The notes beneath the pieces are model-generated. The model saw only the letters and a list, made by a program, of their open reading frames with translations. It made no database searches and was not told the DNA's origin. From positions 1 to 64,000 of IMG/VR virus record IMGVR_UViG_3300025886_000011: DNA of 64,000 nucleotides. One strand, 5' to 3'. This DNA is from a virus. This document shows, piece by piece, positions 15,660 through 24,782 of the stretch (position 1 is the stretch's first letter; every line of letters starts with the position of its first letter). The translations under genes and the position numbers were made by a program.

Positions 15660-16925
15660 ATGAAAGAGAATGTAAAAAAGATTGGCTTTTTTAAATTAGG
15701 TAAAGCCATAAAGTTTAATGAAAACAGCTGGAGCGCAATCGGTGGTGATTGTGAACCTAAGCAATTAATTTGTTCAATTGCAAACCGAAATCCTAATATT
15801 GAATATTGGCTATTAAGCCCAAATGACTTAGGTAAGTTTAGAGCAAAACAAAAACCTAAAGTAAATTCTTTATTTGGCCCCCCTCCTACTGATGAACCTG
15901 TAGTTCCTAATAATATTAAGGAATTTCATTCAACTATGAAAGAGAGAAAATCTACTGATGAAACTGTTGAAATTATTCAAGGTTTAGATTTAGATTTTAT
16001 TTTCTTTTATACTGGTCCAACAAGTACCGTTAATATTCCAGAGTATATTAATAAGAAGGATGGTACTGGTCAAGTTAAATCATTAGACTTCTTTAAGTAT
16101 TATGCAGCTCCTATTATTAAATCAATGAATGAGTTGGAAAAGAAAGTTCCTATTGTTGGTTTACTTGTTGATAACCGTTATATACTTGCATGTAAAGATT
16201 GGGGAATTAATAATAGACCAACTTATTACTTAGCACAAAATACATTTACTAAAGAAGAACAATATTTCTGCAATCCACCCTTGCGAGATGTCAAGACTAT
16301 CACATCAACATATGAATATTCAGGTATTGAAACAGTATTCTTATTAGATAAGAAAAGATATGATACTGATGAATTATTCAAAATGAAGAAAACTGATTCG
16401 TTTATGATGTTACAGAATCAAGGTAAAGGTTCTGGTGGAATGGACCGATGGGATCCGGTAAAAGAATATATTGTTGATCAAGAAATTGAGACTGATATCT
16501 ATGGAAAATGGGATGATGAAATCAAGGAAAAATATCCTAAATGGTTTAAAGGAGAAACTAGAATTGAAACAATGACTGATGAATTACTTGGTACTAAATA
16601 TACATTCTGTGTACCTATTAAAGAAGGTATGGTAACATCTAAGTATGCTGAAATGCTACACTATGGTATTATACCATTCTTACATCCGTCTTACGACACT
16701 GACTTTAATGTCTTCCCTGAAGGTCATTTTATTCGATGTAAATCAGCAGAAGATTTAAAAAAGAAAATTGAATTCTTAAATGCAAACCCAGAGCATTACA
16801 AGAAATTATTTTATAACCTGCAAGAAAAGTATCTTAAGGATTCTTATTATACTGGAGAACATGTAGATAACAAGATCTGGGAATCTTATGAACACGTAAC
16901 AAAAACTGAAACAATAGATGTATAA
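15660..16925 (+). CDS. Probable GT-B glycosyltransferase
   Basis: 421 residues. The C-terminal third has the GT-B donor-site look: GMVTSKYAEMLHYGIIPFLHP (residues about 321-341) followed by FIRCKSAEDLKKKIEFL, as in GT1/GT4-like enzymes where the E and the Gly-rich turn hold the nucleotide sugar. The N-terminal half is not recognised and has a Pro-rich stretch (FGPPPTDEPVVP). It could modify a glycan or, as in T4, DNA; nothing in the sequence decides between these. Within the middle-promoter operon, its end overlaps the epimerase by eight bases. Confidence 0.6.
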   Translation: MKENVKKIGFFKLGKAIKFNENSWSAIGGDCEPKQLICSIANRNPNIEYWLLSPNDLGKFRAKQKPKVNSLFGPPPTDEPVVPNNIKEFHSTMKERKSTDETVEIIQGLDLDFIFFYTGPTSTVNIPEYINKKDGTGQVKSLDFFKYYAAPIIKSMNELEKKVPIVGLLVDNRYILACKDWGINNRPTYYLAQNTFTKEEQYFCNPPLRDVKTITSTYEYSGIETVFLLDKKRYDTDELFKMKKTDSFMMLQNQGKGSGGMDRWDPVKEYIVDQEIETDIYGKWDDEIKEKYPKWFKGETRIETMTDELLGTKYTFCVPIKEGMVTSKYAEMLHYGIIPFLHPSYDTDFNVFPEGHFIRCKSAEDLKKKIEFLNANPEHYKKLFYNLQEKYLKDSYYTGEHVDNKIWESYEHVTKTETIDV

Positions 16926-17940
16926 TTCCGAAACAAAAATCCTAATCACCGGTGGTGCTGGGTTCGTTGGTACAAATTTTATTAACGATTTATTAAAAAG
17001 AGGGCACAACCCTAAATGTATTGCTGTAATTGATAATATGGAACATGGTACTTATATACCTAAAGTCCATGATCAAATTGAAAATTTTCATAAAGTAGAT
17101 ATTAGAAATCAATATGTAGAAAATATAATTCAGGAATTTTCCCCTGATTATGTTTACCACTTTGCAGGTTTAGTTTCTATTTATGATTGCCACGAAGACC
17201 CTTATGAAGCTGTAGATAATAATATCTTAGGAAGTATTAATGTAATGAACGGTTGTGTAAAGGCAGATGTAAAAAGAATTATCTTTAGTGAAACTTCTGC
17301 AGTATATGAAAATTGTGAAATGCCTAAAGAAGGATTTAATGAAAAGCAATCTGATCCTACTACAATTTATTCTACGACTAAAGCATGCCTTGCCTTATTA
17401 GCAGAATCATATCAGAGAACTAAAGGTTTAAATTATACTGCATTAAGATACTTTAATGTTGCAGGGCCACTGCAAGATTATAATAGAACCATCCCTCCTG
17501 TATTTGCTGGATTTATTTTAAGAATTAAAGGTAATCATAACCCTATAGTATTTGGGGATTATATGAAAGCAAGAGATTATATTGATGTATCCGACGTTAA
17601 CGCATTTCATATTCTTTGTATGGAAAATGAAGACACTGCAAATCAAACATTTAATTTAGGTACTGGTAAAATGACAAACCTAATGGATCTTAAAAATATG
17701 ATTGGTGATATTATGGGAATAGATAAACCTGTGTTTGATCACTACGATCCGATTGCAGGTGAAGCTCTAAATATTAGAGGGGATATCTCTAAGGCTAAGT
17801 CAATGGGATGGGAACCTAAAAAAGATATCAGAGATACGATAAAAGAAACAATAGTTTACCTTGAAGAAGAAATTAACCAAGGGACCATTGATCCACTAAC
17901 ATTTATGGAAAATTTAGAAATTGAAAAAGTAAAAATTTAA
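16918..17940 (+). CDS. NAD-dependent nucleotide-sugar epimerase/dehydratase (GalE-like)
   Basis: 340 residues, extended short-chain dehydrogenase fold. The NAD-binding motif is TGGAGFVG (11-18). The catalytic S-Y-K set is visible as FSETSAVYEN and YSTTKACLAL, and RYFNVAGP and the ARDYIDVSDV substrate block are typical of UDP-glucose 4-epimerase relatives. Probably interconverts or dehydrates the nucleotide sugar made upstream. The start overlaps the preceding gene; the next gene begins three bases after the stop. Confidence 0.85.
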   Translation: MYNSETKILITGGAGFVGTNFINDLLKRGHNPKCIAVIDNMEHGTYIPKVHDQIENFHKVDIRNQYVENIIQEFSPDYVYHFAGLVSIYDCHEDPYEAVDNNILGSINVMNGCVKADVKRIIFSETSAVYENCEMPKEGFNEKQSDPTTIYSTTKACLALLAESYQRTKGLNYTALRYFNVAGPLQDYNRTIPPVFAGFILRIKGNHNPIVFGDYMKARDYIDVSDVNAFHILCMENEDTANQTFNLGTGKMTNLMDLKNMIGDIMGIDKPVFDHYDPIAGEALNIRGDISKAKSMGWEPKKDIRDTIKETIVYLEEEINQGTIDPLTFMENLEIEKVKI

Positions 17941-17943
17941 TAT

Positions 17944-19206
17944 ATGGAAAAAGAATTAAAATGGGGTACTATAATTCCACTAATTGGTGGTAGTGCTATA
18001 GGATGTAAAAAATCTGCAGGTAATGAACCGGCATTTCATTTAAGCTATGATGCATTTGCTGCTAACGAAAGTCATATCGAAAAATATTGGCCAGAAGTAC
18101 CTATGTACAGATTGGATCATGAAGATTTAGATATACCTAAACAAACCTTTAATGAAGTTGATTATGTAAATTCAGTATGCCCGTGTGCAGGTTTATCACA
18201 ATTAAATTCTGCAAAAGGTAGTGCTGCATCTCGAGGATCTGGTGCAACGCAGAACCAATGGATGTATAATTCATCAGAGTATATTTTAGAAAATGTAAAA
18301 CCTAAAGTTCTTTGGGGTGAAAATGCACCTGGTCTTTTTACTAAGATGGGAGAAGGTGTAGTTGATAGGTTAAAGGCTATCGGTGAAAAATACGGATATA
18401 GTTTTTCGTTAATTAAAACTAATACTGAATTGCATGGAATTCCACAAAGGCGAATGAGAACATTTTATTTCTTTTGGAATACTCCAACCGTTCCTATGTT
18501 AAGTTGGAAGTTTAGAGAAAAGAAAAATCTTATTGATTATCTTAATGAAATACCGGAAGATGCTACTCATCAAGATATGTTTATGGTTGAAGGAAAGGTT
18601 ACGGATCATTTTAAACCTTATGAATATGTTTTAGAAAAAGAAGGTTTAACTCATTCTGAATTTGCTGCTAAATTTAAGAAAGGTACTATTGCTCAATATT
18701 TAGAAAAAAATGAATTAATACCTGACTGCATTAAGTGGTTAGAGAAGCATTATCCAAAAAGAGGATTTTCAAATAAAAAATCTACTAAGACTTTTATTGA
18801 TATGTTAGAACATCAGCAATATAAGACAAGTCAAGGATTAGGTTATTGGGATGCATCACCACACTTCTTTCATGATTCTTTTTCTGCTCTTATTGGTAGA
18901 AATATGTTTAACGGAGTTCATCCTATAGAAAATAGATATCTCAATGTAAGAGAGATGCTGCACTTAATGGGCCTACCTTTAGACTTTGGTATCGAAAATG
19001 CAAAGCAAGTAAATCATATCGCTCAAAATGTACCAGTAACTACTGCAATGGATATGGCTGATGAAGTAAAGAAATTTTGTAATGGAGAAGCTAAGATGAC
19101 TAACTATACTTTTCTGAAGCAAGATAATACAAACCATAAAATTATTGACTCTACTGAAATTGGAGCTGAACCTAAAAAGAAGTATAAAGTAACAAATATA
19201 ATTTAA
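17944..19206 (+). CDS. DNA (cytosine-5-)-methyltransferase
   Basis: 420 residues. Motif I is degenerate (PLIGGSAIG), but motif IV NSVCPCAGLSQLN with catalytic Cys81, motif VI GENAPGL (126-130), motif VIII GIPQRRMRTFYF (165-176) and the final block YLNVREMLHLMGLPLDF are clear. Methylates cytosine C5 in a sequence context that cannot be read from here. No cognate restriction enzyme gene is adjacent, so it is a solitary phage methyltransferase, usually anti-restriction. It is embedded in a glycan operon, and a gp56-like dCTPase occurs in the same window, so a wider cytosine-modification pathway is possible but unproven. Confidence 0.88.
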   Translation: MEKELKWGTIIPLIGGSAIGCKKSAGNEPAFHLSYDAFAANESHIEKYWPEVPMYRLDHEDLDIPKQTFNEVDYVNSVCPCAGLSQLNSAKGSAASRGSGATQNQWMYNSSEYILENVKPKVLWGENAPGLFTKMGEGVVDRLKAIGEKYGYSFSLIKTNTELHGIPQRRMRTFYFFWNTPTVPMLSWKFREKKNLIDYLNEIPEDATHQDMFMVEGKVTDHFKPYEYVLEKEGLTHSEFAAKFKKGTIAQYLEKNELIPDCIKWLEKHYPKRGFSNKKSTKTFIDMLEHQQYKTSQGLGYWDASPHFFHDSFSALIGRNMFNGVHPIENRYLNVREMLHLMGLPLDFGIENAKQVNHIAQNVPVTTAMDMADEVKKFCNGEAKMTNYTFLKQDNTNHKIIDSTEIGAEPKKKYKVTNII

Positions 19207-19217
19207 TTATAAAAACT

Positions 19218-20234
19218 ATGAAAGATAACGCGTTAGCAATAGGAATATCAAGCCTTGAGTTTACAAACATCTTATGTAGCTATTATCCTAAAGGAGTAAA
19301 AGAAAAGTTTGATATTTACCTATTTGTAGATGATAGTAAAATAGATTTAGATAAACTACAAGGTATTTTTAAAGAGCATGATTTAGACATTTTTAAAAAT
19401 GCAAAAATTATTATTTTAAATGACCTATATGATTACTATATAGAAAAACATGGATATAAAGGTAAGGCGAGAGACTTCTTATTAAGCCATGGCTGTTTAT
19501 TTAAAATCTTAATGCCTATATATCTAAAAGAAAAATTTGGAGTTAAGAGAACTCTTGTATCAGATGATGATGTATTCATTTTAAATGACATCAGCTATAT
19601 GTGGGATGAGTACGAAGAGTTTGGTATTAAAAAAGAAAATTTATTCTATATTAGAAATAAAGATAAGCATGAAGTAATGGCTGCCTTTAATGAAATATTT
19701 GAATCAGATTTTACTTTAGATGAAATGAATGCTCTTTCAATAAATGCAGGTAATATAATTTATGGAGAAGATCCTAAATTAGAATATTACTTTGAAAGAT
19801 TTATGAAGCACTCTTTTGTCCATCATCAGTATTTTAATTTTACCGGATATACCAGTTGGACTGTAGAACAAAGATTCCATCATTTTAATATTCATAGGTA
19901 TTTATCAGAAGGGAGAAAGGTTAAATTTACAGAAAGTAAAGATTTAAGGTTAATGCAAAATAGAGATAAGATGATGAAAGCTGGTACGCCACCTGACAAA
20001 TATCTTAAAGTAGTTGTACCATCAATTATTCATTATGCAATAGGAACCAAAAAACCTTTATGGTTAAATGATTTTTTGCCTGGACTAGAATGGAGGTATG
20101 GATTTGTATATGAAGCTAAGTACGAACTAAAAGGTATCCTATATAACAAATCATGGACACCTCCACCTTTTAAAAGTGTACAGAAAACCGGATTTAATTT
20201 AAAATCAGATTTAAAAACAAATTCGGTGTTTTAG
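19218..20234 (+). CDS. Glycosyltransferase (GT-A, DxD)
   Basis: 338 residues. KRTLVSDDDVFILND (residues about 110-124) gives the metal-binding DxD of GT-A transferases. The N-terminus LAIGISSLEFTNI and the strand FDIYLFVDDSKID fit the nucleotide-sugar binding half. The C-terminal third (SIIHYAIGTKKPLWL) resembles the conserved H-x(n)-G-x-x-KPW end of GT8-type enzymes. It probably adds a sugar to a surface or virion glycan. Last gene of the operon that began at 13678; the sliding clamp follows with its own promoter. Confidence 0.7.
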   Translation: MKDNALAIGISSLEFTNILCSYYPKGVKEKFDIYLFVDDSKIDLDKLQGIFKEHDLDIFKNAKIIILNDLYDYYIEKHGYKGKARDFLLSHGCLFKILMPIYLKEKFGVKRTLVSDDDVFILNDISYMWDEYEEFGIKKENLFYIRNKDKHEVMAAFNEIFESDFTLDEMNALSINAGNIIYGEDPKLEYYFERFMKHSFVHHQYFNFTGYTSWTVEQRFHHFNIHRYLSEGRKVKFTESKDLRLMQNRDKMMKAGTPPDKYLKVVVPSIIHYAIGTKKPLWLNDFLPGLEWRYGFVYEAKYELKGILYNKSWTPPPFKSVQKTGFNLKSDLKTNSVF

Positions 20235-20237
20235 CTT

Positions 20238-20270
20238 AAACTAAGTAACAATAATCAATATAATAATAAA
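20238..20270 (+). promoter_or_regulatory. Middle-type promoter: AAAC-N16-ATATAA
   Basis: AAAC 20238-20241, 16-base spacer, ATATAATAATAAA 20258-20270; ATG of the clamp gene at 20286. Its spacer start TAAGTA is shared with the promoter at 21989. Confidence 0.7.
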
Positions 20271-20285
20271 CAAATAATATTTTAA

Positions 20286-21035
20286 ATGGAAACAAAAATT
20301 AACAAAATTGACGGTTATGAATTAAGTTCATTCGTTCGCAAATTACTTCCAATTGACAAATTCATTTTTATGAAAATCGCTAAAGAAGGTACTGTATCTT
20401 CTGTCTATTTTCCTGAGAGAGATGCCGTAAAATTGGTTAACACACCAACCTCTGATATCTTTGATGCTGACATTAAAGAACCAGTAAAGGTTAGTTTTTA
20501 TAACGGTACTAAAGTTATTGATGCATTAAGTCATTTTAATGGAGATGTACAGGGTCGTATTAAATATACCGAGTATGATGGAGAATTAATGGCAAGTGAT
20601 TTTATTTTAGAAAATGAAGATCTTCAAATTAATTTGGCATGTACAGATCCTTCATTATCTTTTATGGAAATGAGCAAAGAAGAAACTGATAGAGCATTTG
20701 ATGTTGAATCTAAAATGTTTGATTTTGATTTACTCACAACACATGTAGATAAAATGAAATCATTATTTAACCTTGATAAAGATGAGGATATCTTTACTCT
20801 TTACATTGGAGAGAAAGGAATCAATATCAAAGGTACTTCTTATGATGCTACATTATGTCACTCTTATGATTCAAATGTAGAAAAAGGTGCTAAGGTTGTG
20901 ATATACAAAAAGTATATTAATCTATTAGACAAAGAAAATTACAAGGTAAGTGTTTGTGAAAATAAAGTAGTATTTAAATCTCTTGATACTAATACACACT
21001 TAACTGTTGCTGTTGCTATAACAGACGAGGATTAA
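20286..21035 (+). CDS. 45: DNA polymerase sliding clamp, T4 gp45-like
   Basis: 249 residues, close to the 228 of T4 gp45. No short catalytic motif exists for clamps. The call rests on length, an N-terminal layout like gp45 (ELSSFVRKLLPIDKFIFMK), the acidic two-domain composition, and position between replication genes with a middle promoter. The clamp confers processivity and, in T4, couples gp55-directed late transcription to replication. With a gp55-like sigma also in the window, the same coupling is plausible here. Confidence 0.7.
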   Translation: METKINKIDGYELSSFVRKLLPIDKFIFMKIAKEGTVSSVYFPERDAVKLVNTPTSDIFDADIKEPVKVSFYNGTKVIDALSHFNGDVQGRIKYTEYDGELMASDFILENEDLQINLACTDPSLSFMEMSKEETDRAFDVESKMFDFDLLTTHVDKMKSLFNLDKDEDIFTLYIGEKGINIKGTSYDATLCHSYDSNVEKGAKVVIYKKYINLLDKENYKVSVCENKVVFKSLDTNTHLTVAVAITDED

Positions 21036-21048
21036 TACTACGTCGTTA

Positions 21049-21990
21049 ATGGAAAAAATTGACATTGTATTACAAGGACCTTATAATAATGATTTTGTTA
21101 ATGAAATCGCATTACATTATTTAGCATTAGCCTTTGTCAATAATATAATTATTTCTCATCACACATCTGATACTAAAGAAAGACTATTACATAACAACAT
21201 AAAATTCATCGCTACCGATAAAGTTAAACCTATCGGTAGTGGTAATGAAAATTTACAAATAGTATCTTCTTTAGCAGGTATAAAAGCAACATCTACTAAG
21301 TTCATTGTAAAAATGAGAAATGATCAAAAGTATACATTAGATTCTATGAAGACAATGTATGACTTTTATAATCAGAACTCTGAAAGAAAACTTTCTTTTA
21401 CAAATGATGCATCTAAACCTTATAATAGAATATGTGTGGCAGGTAATTTTTCACACTTACCTTTTCATCCTAGAGATCATATTTTTTGGGGAAATAAAAA
21501 TGACCTAATTGATTTATTTAGTTTACCTTTAGATAATTATGATATTTACCAAAGGTTAGATAATCACGATGATGACATAGTTGATGTTATTAATAGGAAA
21601 GATGCTAATTGGATTTTAACTGATCCGCACCACTTACCTTCTGAAGTTGTAATGAAAAATAATTTATCATGGATATTTTATGAGCAGCCGCCAGAGGAAA
21701 ATTATAGTATGCCGTTAATAAGAACTGAGGCAAGGATAGGTTTAAACTATATAGCTAAATTTAACCCAAAGGTGAATATGTTTTTATCTAATCCTAAAGA
21801 ATATGTACACGATGGCGCTCCTAACTACCATGAAGCAGTAAACATAAGTACTGATTTAACACCTAAGATTTTTAAATCCTTCCCTAGGGCCGGTATTGAT
21901 TTATCATGTCCAAAAAATAATTGGAGTAATTATCCATACGACCAGCAATATGAACAGTATGGCGAAAGATGGCATGAAAATAATGTTTAA
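21049..21990 (+). CDS. WavE-like lipopolysaccharide synthesis protein
   Basis: 313 residues. It begins KIDIVLQGPYNNDF, then NNIIISHHTSD, KATSTKFIVKMRNDQKY and a late WGNKNDLIDLF, the arrangement of the WavE lipopolysaccharide family (first described in Vibrio cholerae core biosynthesis), probably a glycosyltransferase with a GT-A-like fold and MRxD as metal motif. It lies between the clamp and the second polymerase half and seems co-transcribed with the clamp (13-base gap). It extends the phage's surface-sugar toolkit to both sides of replication genes. Confidence 0.7.
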   Translation: MEKIDIVLQGPYNNDFVNEIALHYLALAFVNNIIISHHTSDTKERLLHNNIKFIATDKVKPIGSGNENLQIVSSLAGIKATSTKFIVKMRNDQKYTLDSMKTMYDFYNQNSERKLSFTNDASKPYNRICVAGNFSHLPFHPRDHIFWGNKNDLIDLFSLPLDNYDIYQRLDNHDDDIVDVINRKDANWILTDPHHLPSEVVMKNNLSWIFYEQPPEENYSMPLIRTEARIGLNYIAKFNPKVNMFLSNPKEYVHDGAPNYHEAVNISTDLTPKIFKSFPRAGIDLSCPKNNWSNYPYDQQYEQYGERWHENNV

Positions 21991-22022
21991 ACTAAGTATA
22001 AACTTTACCATATAAAAATAAA
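21989..22022 (+). promoter_or_regulatory. Middle-type promoter: AAAC-N17-ATATAA (only 2 bases from ATG)
   Basis: AAAC 21989-21992 overlaps the stop TAA (21988-21990) of the WavE-like gene; spacer 17; ATATAAAAATAAA 22010-22022. ATG of the polymerase C-half is at 22025, so the mRNA would be nearly leaderless. Confidence 0.7.
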
Positions 22023-22024
22023 AA

Positions 22025-23143
22025 ATGACAGAGGAATTACAAAAAATTAACGAGGAAGCTTCTAAATTTTACAATTATGAACAAGCTGTAAAATTAATGC
22101 TTAACTCTATTTATGGCGCATTTGGTAATCCTTACTTTTATTTCTTCAACGTTGATATTGCAGAAACTATTACACTCCAAGGTAAAGATGCAATTCTTTA
22201 CACCGAAAACTTAGTTAACAAATATTTTAAAGAATATTGGCATAAAGATACTGCTGCCCACCAAGCTATGGGAATAACCGTAACTGGTAAAATTGAAAAA
22301 CCTGTTGGTATTTATATTGACACGGATTCGGTATATGTAAAGTTTGAGGAACTAATTAAAAAATCTGAAGGGTGGGAAGGTGATGAAAAAGAATTCATTT
22401 TAAAGTTATATGAAGTAAGGCTTAAAGCTTATATAGAAAAAATTCTACAAGTTTATGCTGATAATAATAATGCAGAAAACTTTTTATCATTTGAATTAGA
22501 AAGTATTGCTAAGAATGCAATATGGTTGGCTAAGAAAAAATACATGCAGAATATTGTTTGGAAGGATCCGGATATTCATTATGACGATCTTTCTAAAATT
22601 AGTTCTAAAGGATTTGAAATTATACAGTCATCCACTCCAATTTTTGCTAGAGAAAAACTAAAAGAATTGCTAACATATATATTTTCGGTTAGTGAATTAG
22701 ATATGGGAGCCTTTGCTGCATTGCTTAAAGATATAAAAAGACAATTTAGATTAGCAAATGTTGATCAAATTTGTTTTTCACGAAAGGTTAATAATTATCA
22801 AAAGTACATTGTAAATGATTATGAACAATTTGAGATTGCATCAAAATGCCCAATCGGCGTAAGATCTGCAGGTTATCATAATTACCTTTTAAATAATTCT
22901 GGCCTTAAAGGAAAATATCAACCTTTAGGAAATGGCGAAAAATGTAAAATGTATTTTTCTACTGATAACTCGTGTGACGTGTTTGCATTTGCGCCTGGTG
23001 ATTATCCTTATGAATTTGCCCCTAAGATTGATTATGATAGGCAATTTGAAAAAACTATATTAGATCCTATTAATCGTGTAGTAACTGCGATGGGTTTTAA
23101 ATCCTTTAATAGAAATCTGATTTATACAACAAGCTTATTTTAA
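22025..23143 (+). CDS. 43B: Family B DNA polymerase, C-terminal half (motifs B and C), T4 gp43-like
   Basis: 372 residues. Starts with a charged helix equivalent to the second fingers helix, then motif B KLMLNSIYGAFGN (K23, N27, Y30), motif C IDTDSVYVKF (D99, D101), and thumb features (WLAKKKYMQN, then CPIGVRSAGYHNYLL). The C-terminus ends YTTSLF, resembling the clamp-binding end of gp43. It complements the 6327 gene exactly: that half ends before motif B and this one starts just before it, so the break falls at the tip of the fingers. It has its own middle promoter. It is complete, not degraded, so this looks like a stable split gene. Confidence 0.92.
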   Translation: MTEELQKINEEASKFYNYEQAVKLMLNSIYGAFGNPYFYFFNVDIAETITLQGKDAILYTENLVNKYFKEYWHKDTAAHQAMGITVTGKIEKPVGIYIDTDSVYVKFEELIKKSEGWEGDEKEFILKLYEVRLKAYIEKILQVYADNNNAENFLSFELESIAKNAIWLAKKKYMQNIVWKDPDIHYDDLSKISSKGFEIIQSSTPIFAREKLKELLTYIFSVSELDMGAFAALLKDIKRQFRLANVDQICFSRKVNNYQKYIVNDYEQFEIASKCPIGVRSAGYHNYLLNNSGLKGKYQPLGNGEKCKMYFSTDNSCDVFAFAPGDYPYEFAPKIDYDRQFEKTILDPINRVVTAMGFKSFNRNLIYTTSLF

Positions 23144-23159
23144 AAAAAATAATAAAACG

Positions 23160-24782
23160 ATGGAAAAGAGATTAGAAAATCTAAATGAACAAACTGGTAT
23201 AAAAAATATCTGTAAATTAGCACTTCAAGCCGGTGGTGATATTAGCCATCTTATTATACCAACCGAAGAAACTGGTGGTGATGGATTAACCAACGGTACT
23301 ATACTTAAAGTTAATGGTCAGTGGTTAATGAATATTAGAAGAGTTGCTTATGCGCTATTTCATTCTGAGAATAATCAGAAGTTTCATTCTCCGTGGGGGC
23401 CACTTGTTTATTTTAATCCTGAGGATGATATTACATTAACTACCACTAATTACATGTGTGAGATAGATTCTGATAATTTAAAACTTAAAAAGTGGACAAA
23501 AACTGATACAAGTAAATTAGATGTTAAACCTATATGGGAATTCGTTGGACATGAAGATGTTAGGTTAGCCCATTGGGATAACATTCTATATCAAACTGGA
23601 GTACGTAGAGATACCACACCTAACGGTGAAGGCCGCATGGAGCTCTCTACTATTGAAAAACGTGGATGCTGTGATTGGGTAGAAACTGAAAGACGGCGAC
23701 TATCAACACCAGATGGTAAAACTCATGCAGAAGGTGGCAGTTACTGTGAAAAGAATTGGATGCCTATTAATGATATGCCTTATCATTATGTTAAATGGTG
23801 TGTACCAACAGAAATAGTTAAAGTAAATCCTGCTGACGGTTCAGTTAAACAGATTGCTTTAGTAGATCAACCAAACTTTAATCCTCCTAGAGATATAAGA
23901 GGATCATCTAATGTAATTAAGTATAAAGATATGTGGGTTGCTATAATCCATGAATGTGATTTATGGTATGACATAGATAATAAAAAAGATGCAGTTTACC
24001 ATCATAGAATATTATGCTGGGATAAGGATTGGAATTTAATTAAGACTAGTGAAACATTTAATTTTATGACAGGTCAAATTGAATTTACTTGCGGCTTGGC
24101 ATTAGATGGTGATAACTTCTTAATTCCGTTCGGTTTCCAGGACCATACTTCATTCTTATTAAAATTACCAACATCAGTATTTGATTTTTTAATTGAAGAT
24201 GAGATTGTACATACTGAGATTGACAAAGATAACCATAGCGATACAGTTATTACTAGATTTATTAAAGACCCTTATAATGGACAACGTGCATTTGACATGG
24301 CTGAATGGTATTTTAATAAAGGTCAATATGCTTCTGCATTAGGTTTTTATTCAAGATGTGCTGAATATTCAGATGATGAAAATCTAATTTACCAATCAGT
24401 GTTTATGTTAGCTGGGTGTTTATCTGCAATGAAGCGTAGAGATAATGCTGAAGAACTTATGTACCTAAAAGCAATTGAATTAGATAAAGATAGACCAGAA
24501 GCTTACTTGGCATTATCAAGATGGTACTCATGGAGAAATCAACCAAATAAAGCATATAGTTTTGCAAGCATGGGTTGCCAATGTACCAAGAAAGATTTTA
24601 AAGTATCCCCTAGTTTAGGATATGACGAGAGTGAATTACAATTACAAAGAATTCTATTTTCTAGCTTTGATGGCAAGTATGAAGAAAAGAAAAAAGTATT
24701 ACAACAGGCAGTCAACGACGGTATAGATTATCCTTGGGTTAAGCACCATGCAAATAAGTGGAAGATAAAAAAGAATAATTAA
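23160..24782 (+). CDS. Beta-propeller (glycosidase-like) protein with C-terminal TPR repeats
   Basis: 540 residues. Residues about 45-345 show repeated beta-propeller strand patterns, with WEFVGHEDVRLAHWDN (E-D-x-R, as at the centre of GH43/GH130-type propellers) and CGLALDGDNFLIPFGFQD (the CGLAL-GD blade typical of GH130-like proteins). Residues about 365-480 form tetratricopeptide-like helices (AEWYFNKGQYASALGFY, AYLALSRWYSWRNQP). This propeller-TPR architecture is usual in glycan clusters, where it may read or trim sugars. I see no obvious full catalytic set. It follows the polymerase half by 16 bases. Confidence 0.6.
   Translation: MEKRLENLNEQTGIKNICKLALQAGGDISHLIIPTEETGGDGLTNGTILKVNGQWLMNIRRVAYALFHSENNQKFHSPWGPLVYFNPEDDITLTTTNYMCEIDSDNLKLKKWTKTDTSKLDVKPIWEFVGHEDVRLAHWDNILYQTGVRRDTTPNGEGRMELSTIEKRGCCDWVETERRRLSTPDGKTHAEGGSYCEKNWMPINDMPYHYVKWCVPTEIVKVNPADGSVKQIALVDQPNFNPPRDIRGSSNVIKYKDMWVAIIHECDLWYDIDNKKDAVYHHRILCWDKDWNLIKTSETFNFMTGQIEFTCGLALDGDNFLIPFGFQDHTSFLLKLPTSVFDFLIEDEIVHTEIDKDNHSDTVITRFIKDPYNGQRAFDMAEWYFNKGQYASALGFYSRCAEYSDDENLIYQSVFMLAGCLSAMKRRDNAEELMYLKAIELDKDRPEAYLALSRWYSWRNQPNKAYSFASMGCQCTKKDFKVSPSLGYDESELQLQRILFSSFDGKYEEKKKVLQQAVNDGIDYPWVKHHANKWKIKKNN

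Noticed and set aside
6327-23143. Split intein as the cause of the two-part DNA polymerase
   Set aside because: The first half ends in a fingers helix and the second starts in one; there are no ~100-residue intein segments, no Cys/Ser at the junction and no terminal His-Asn.
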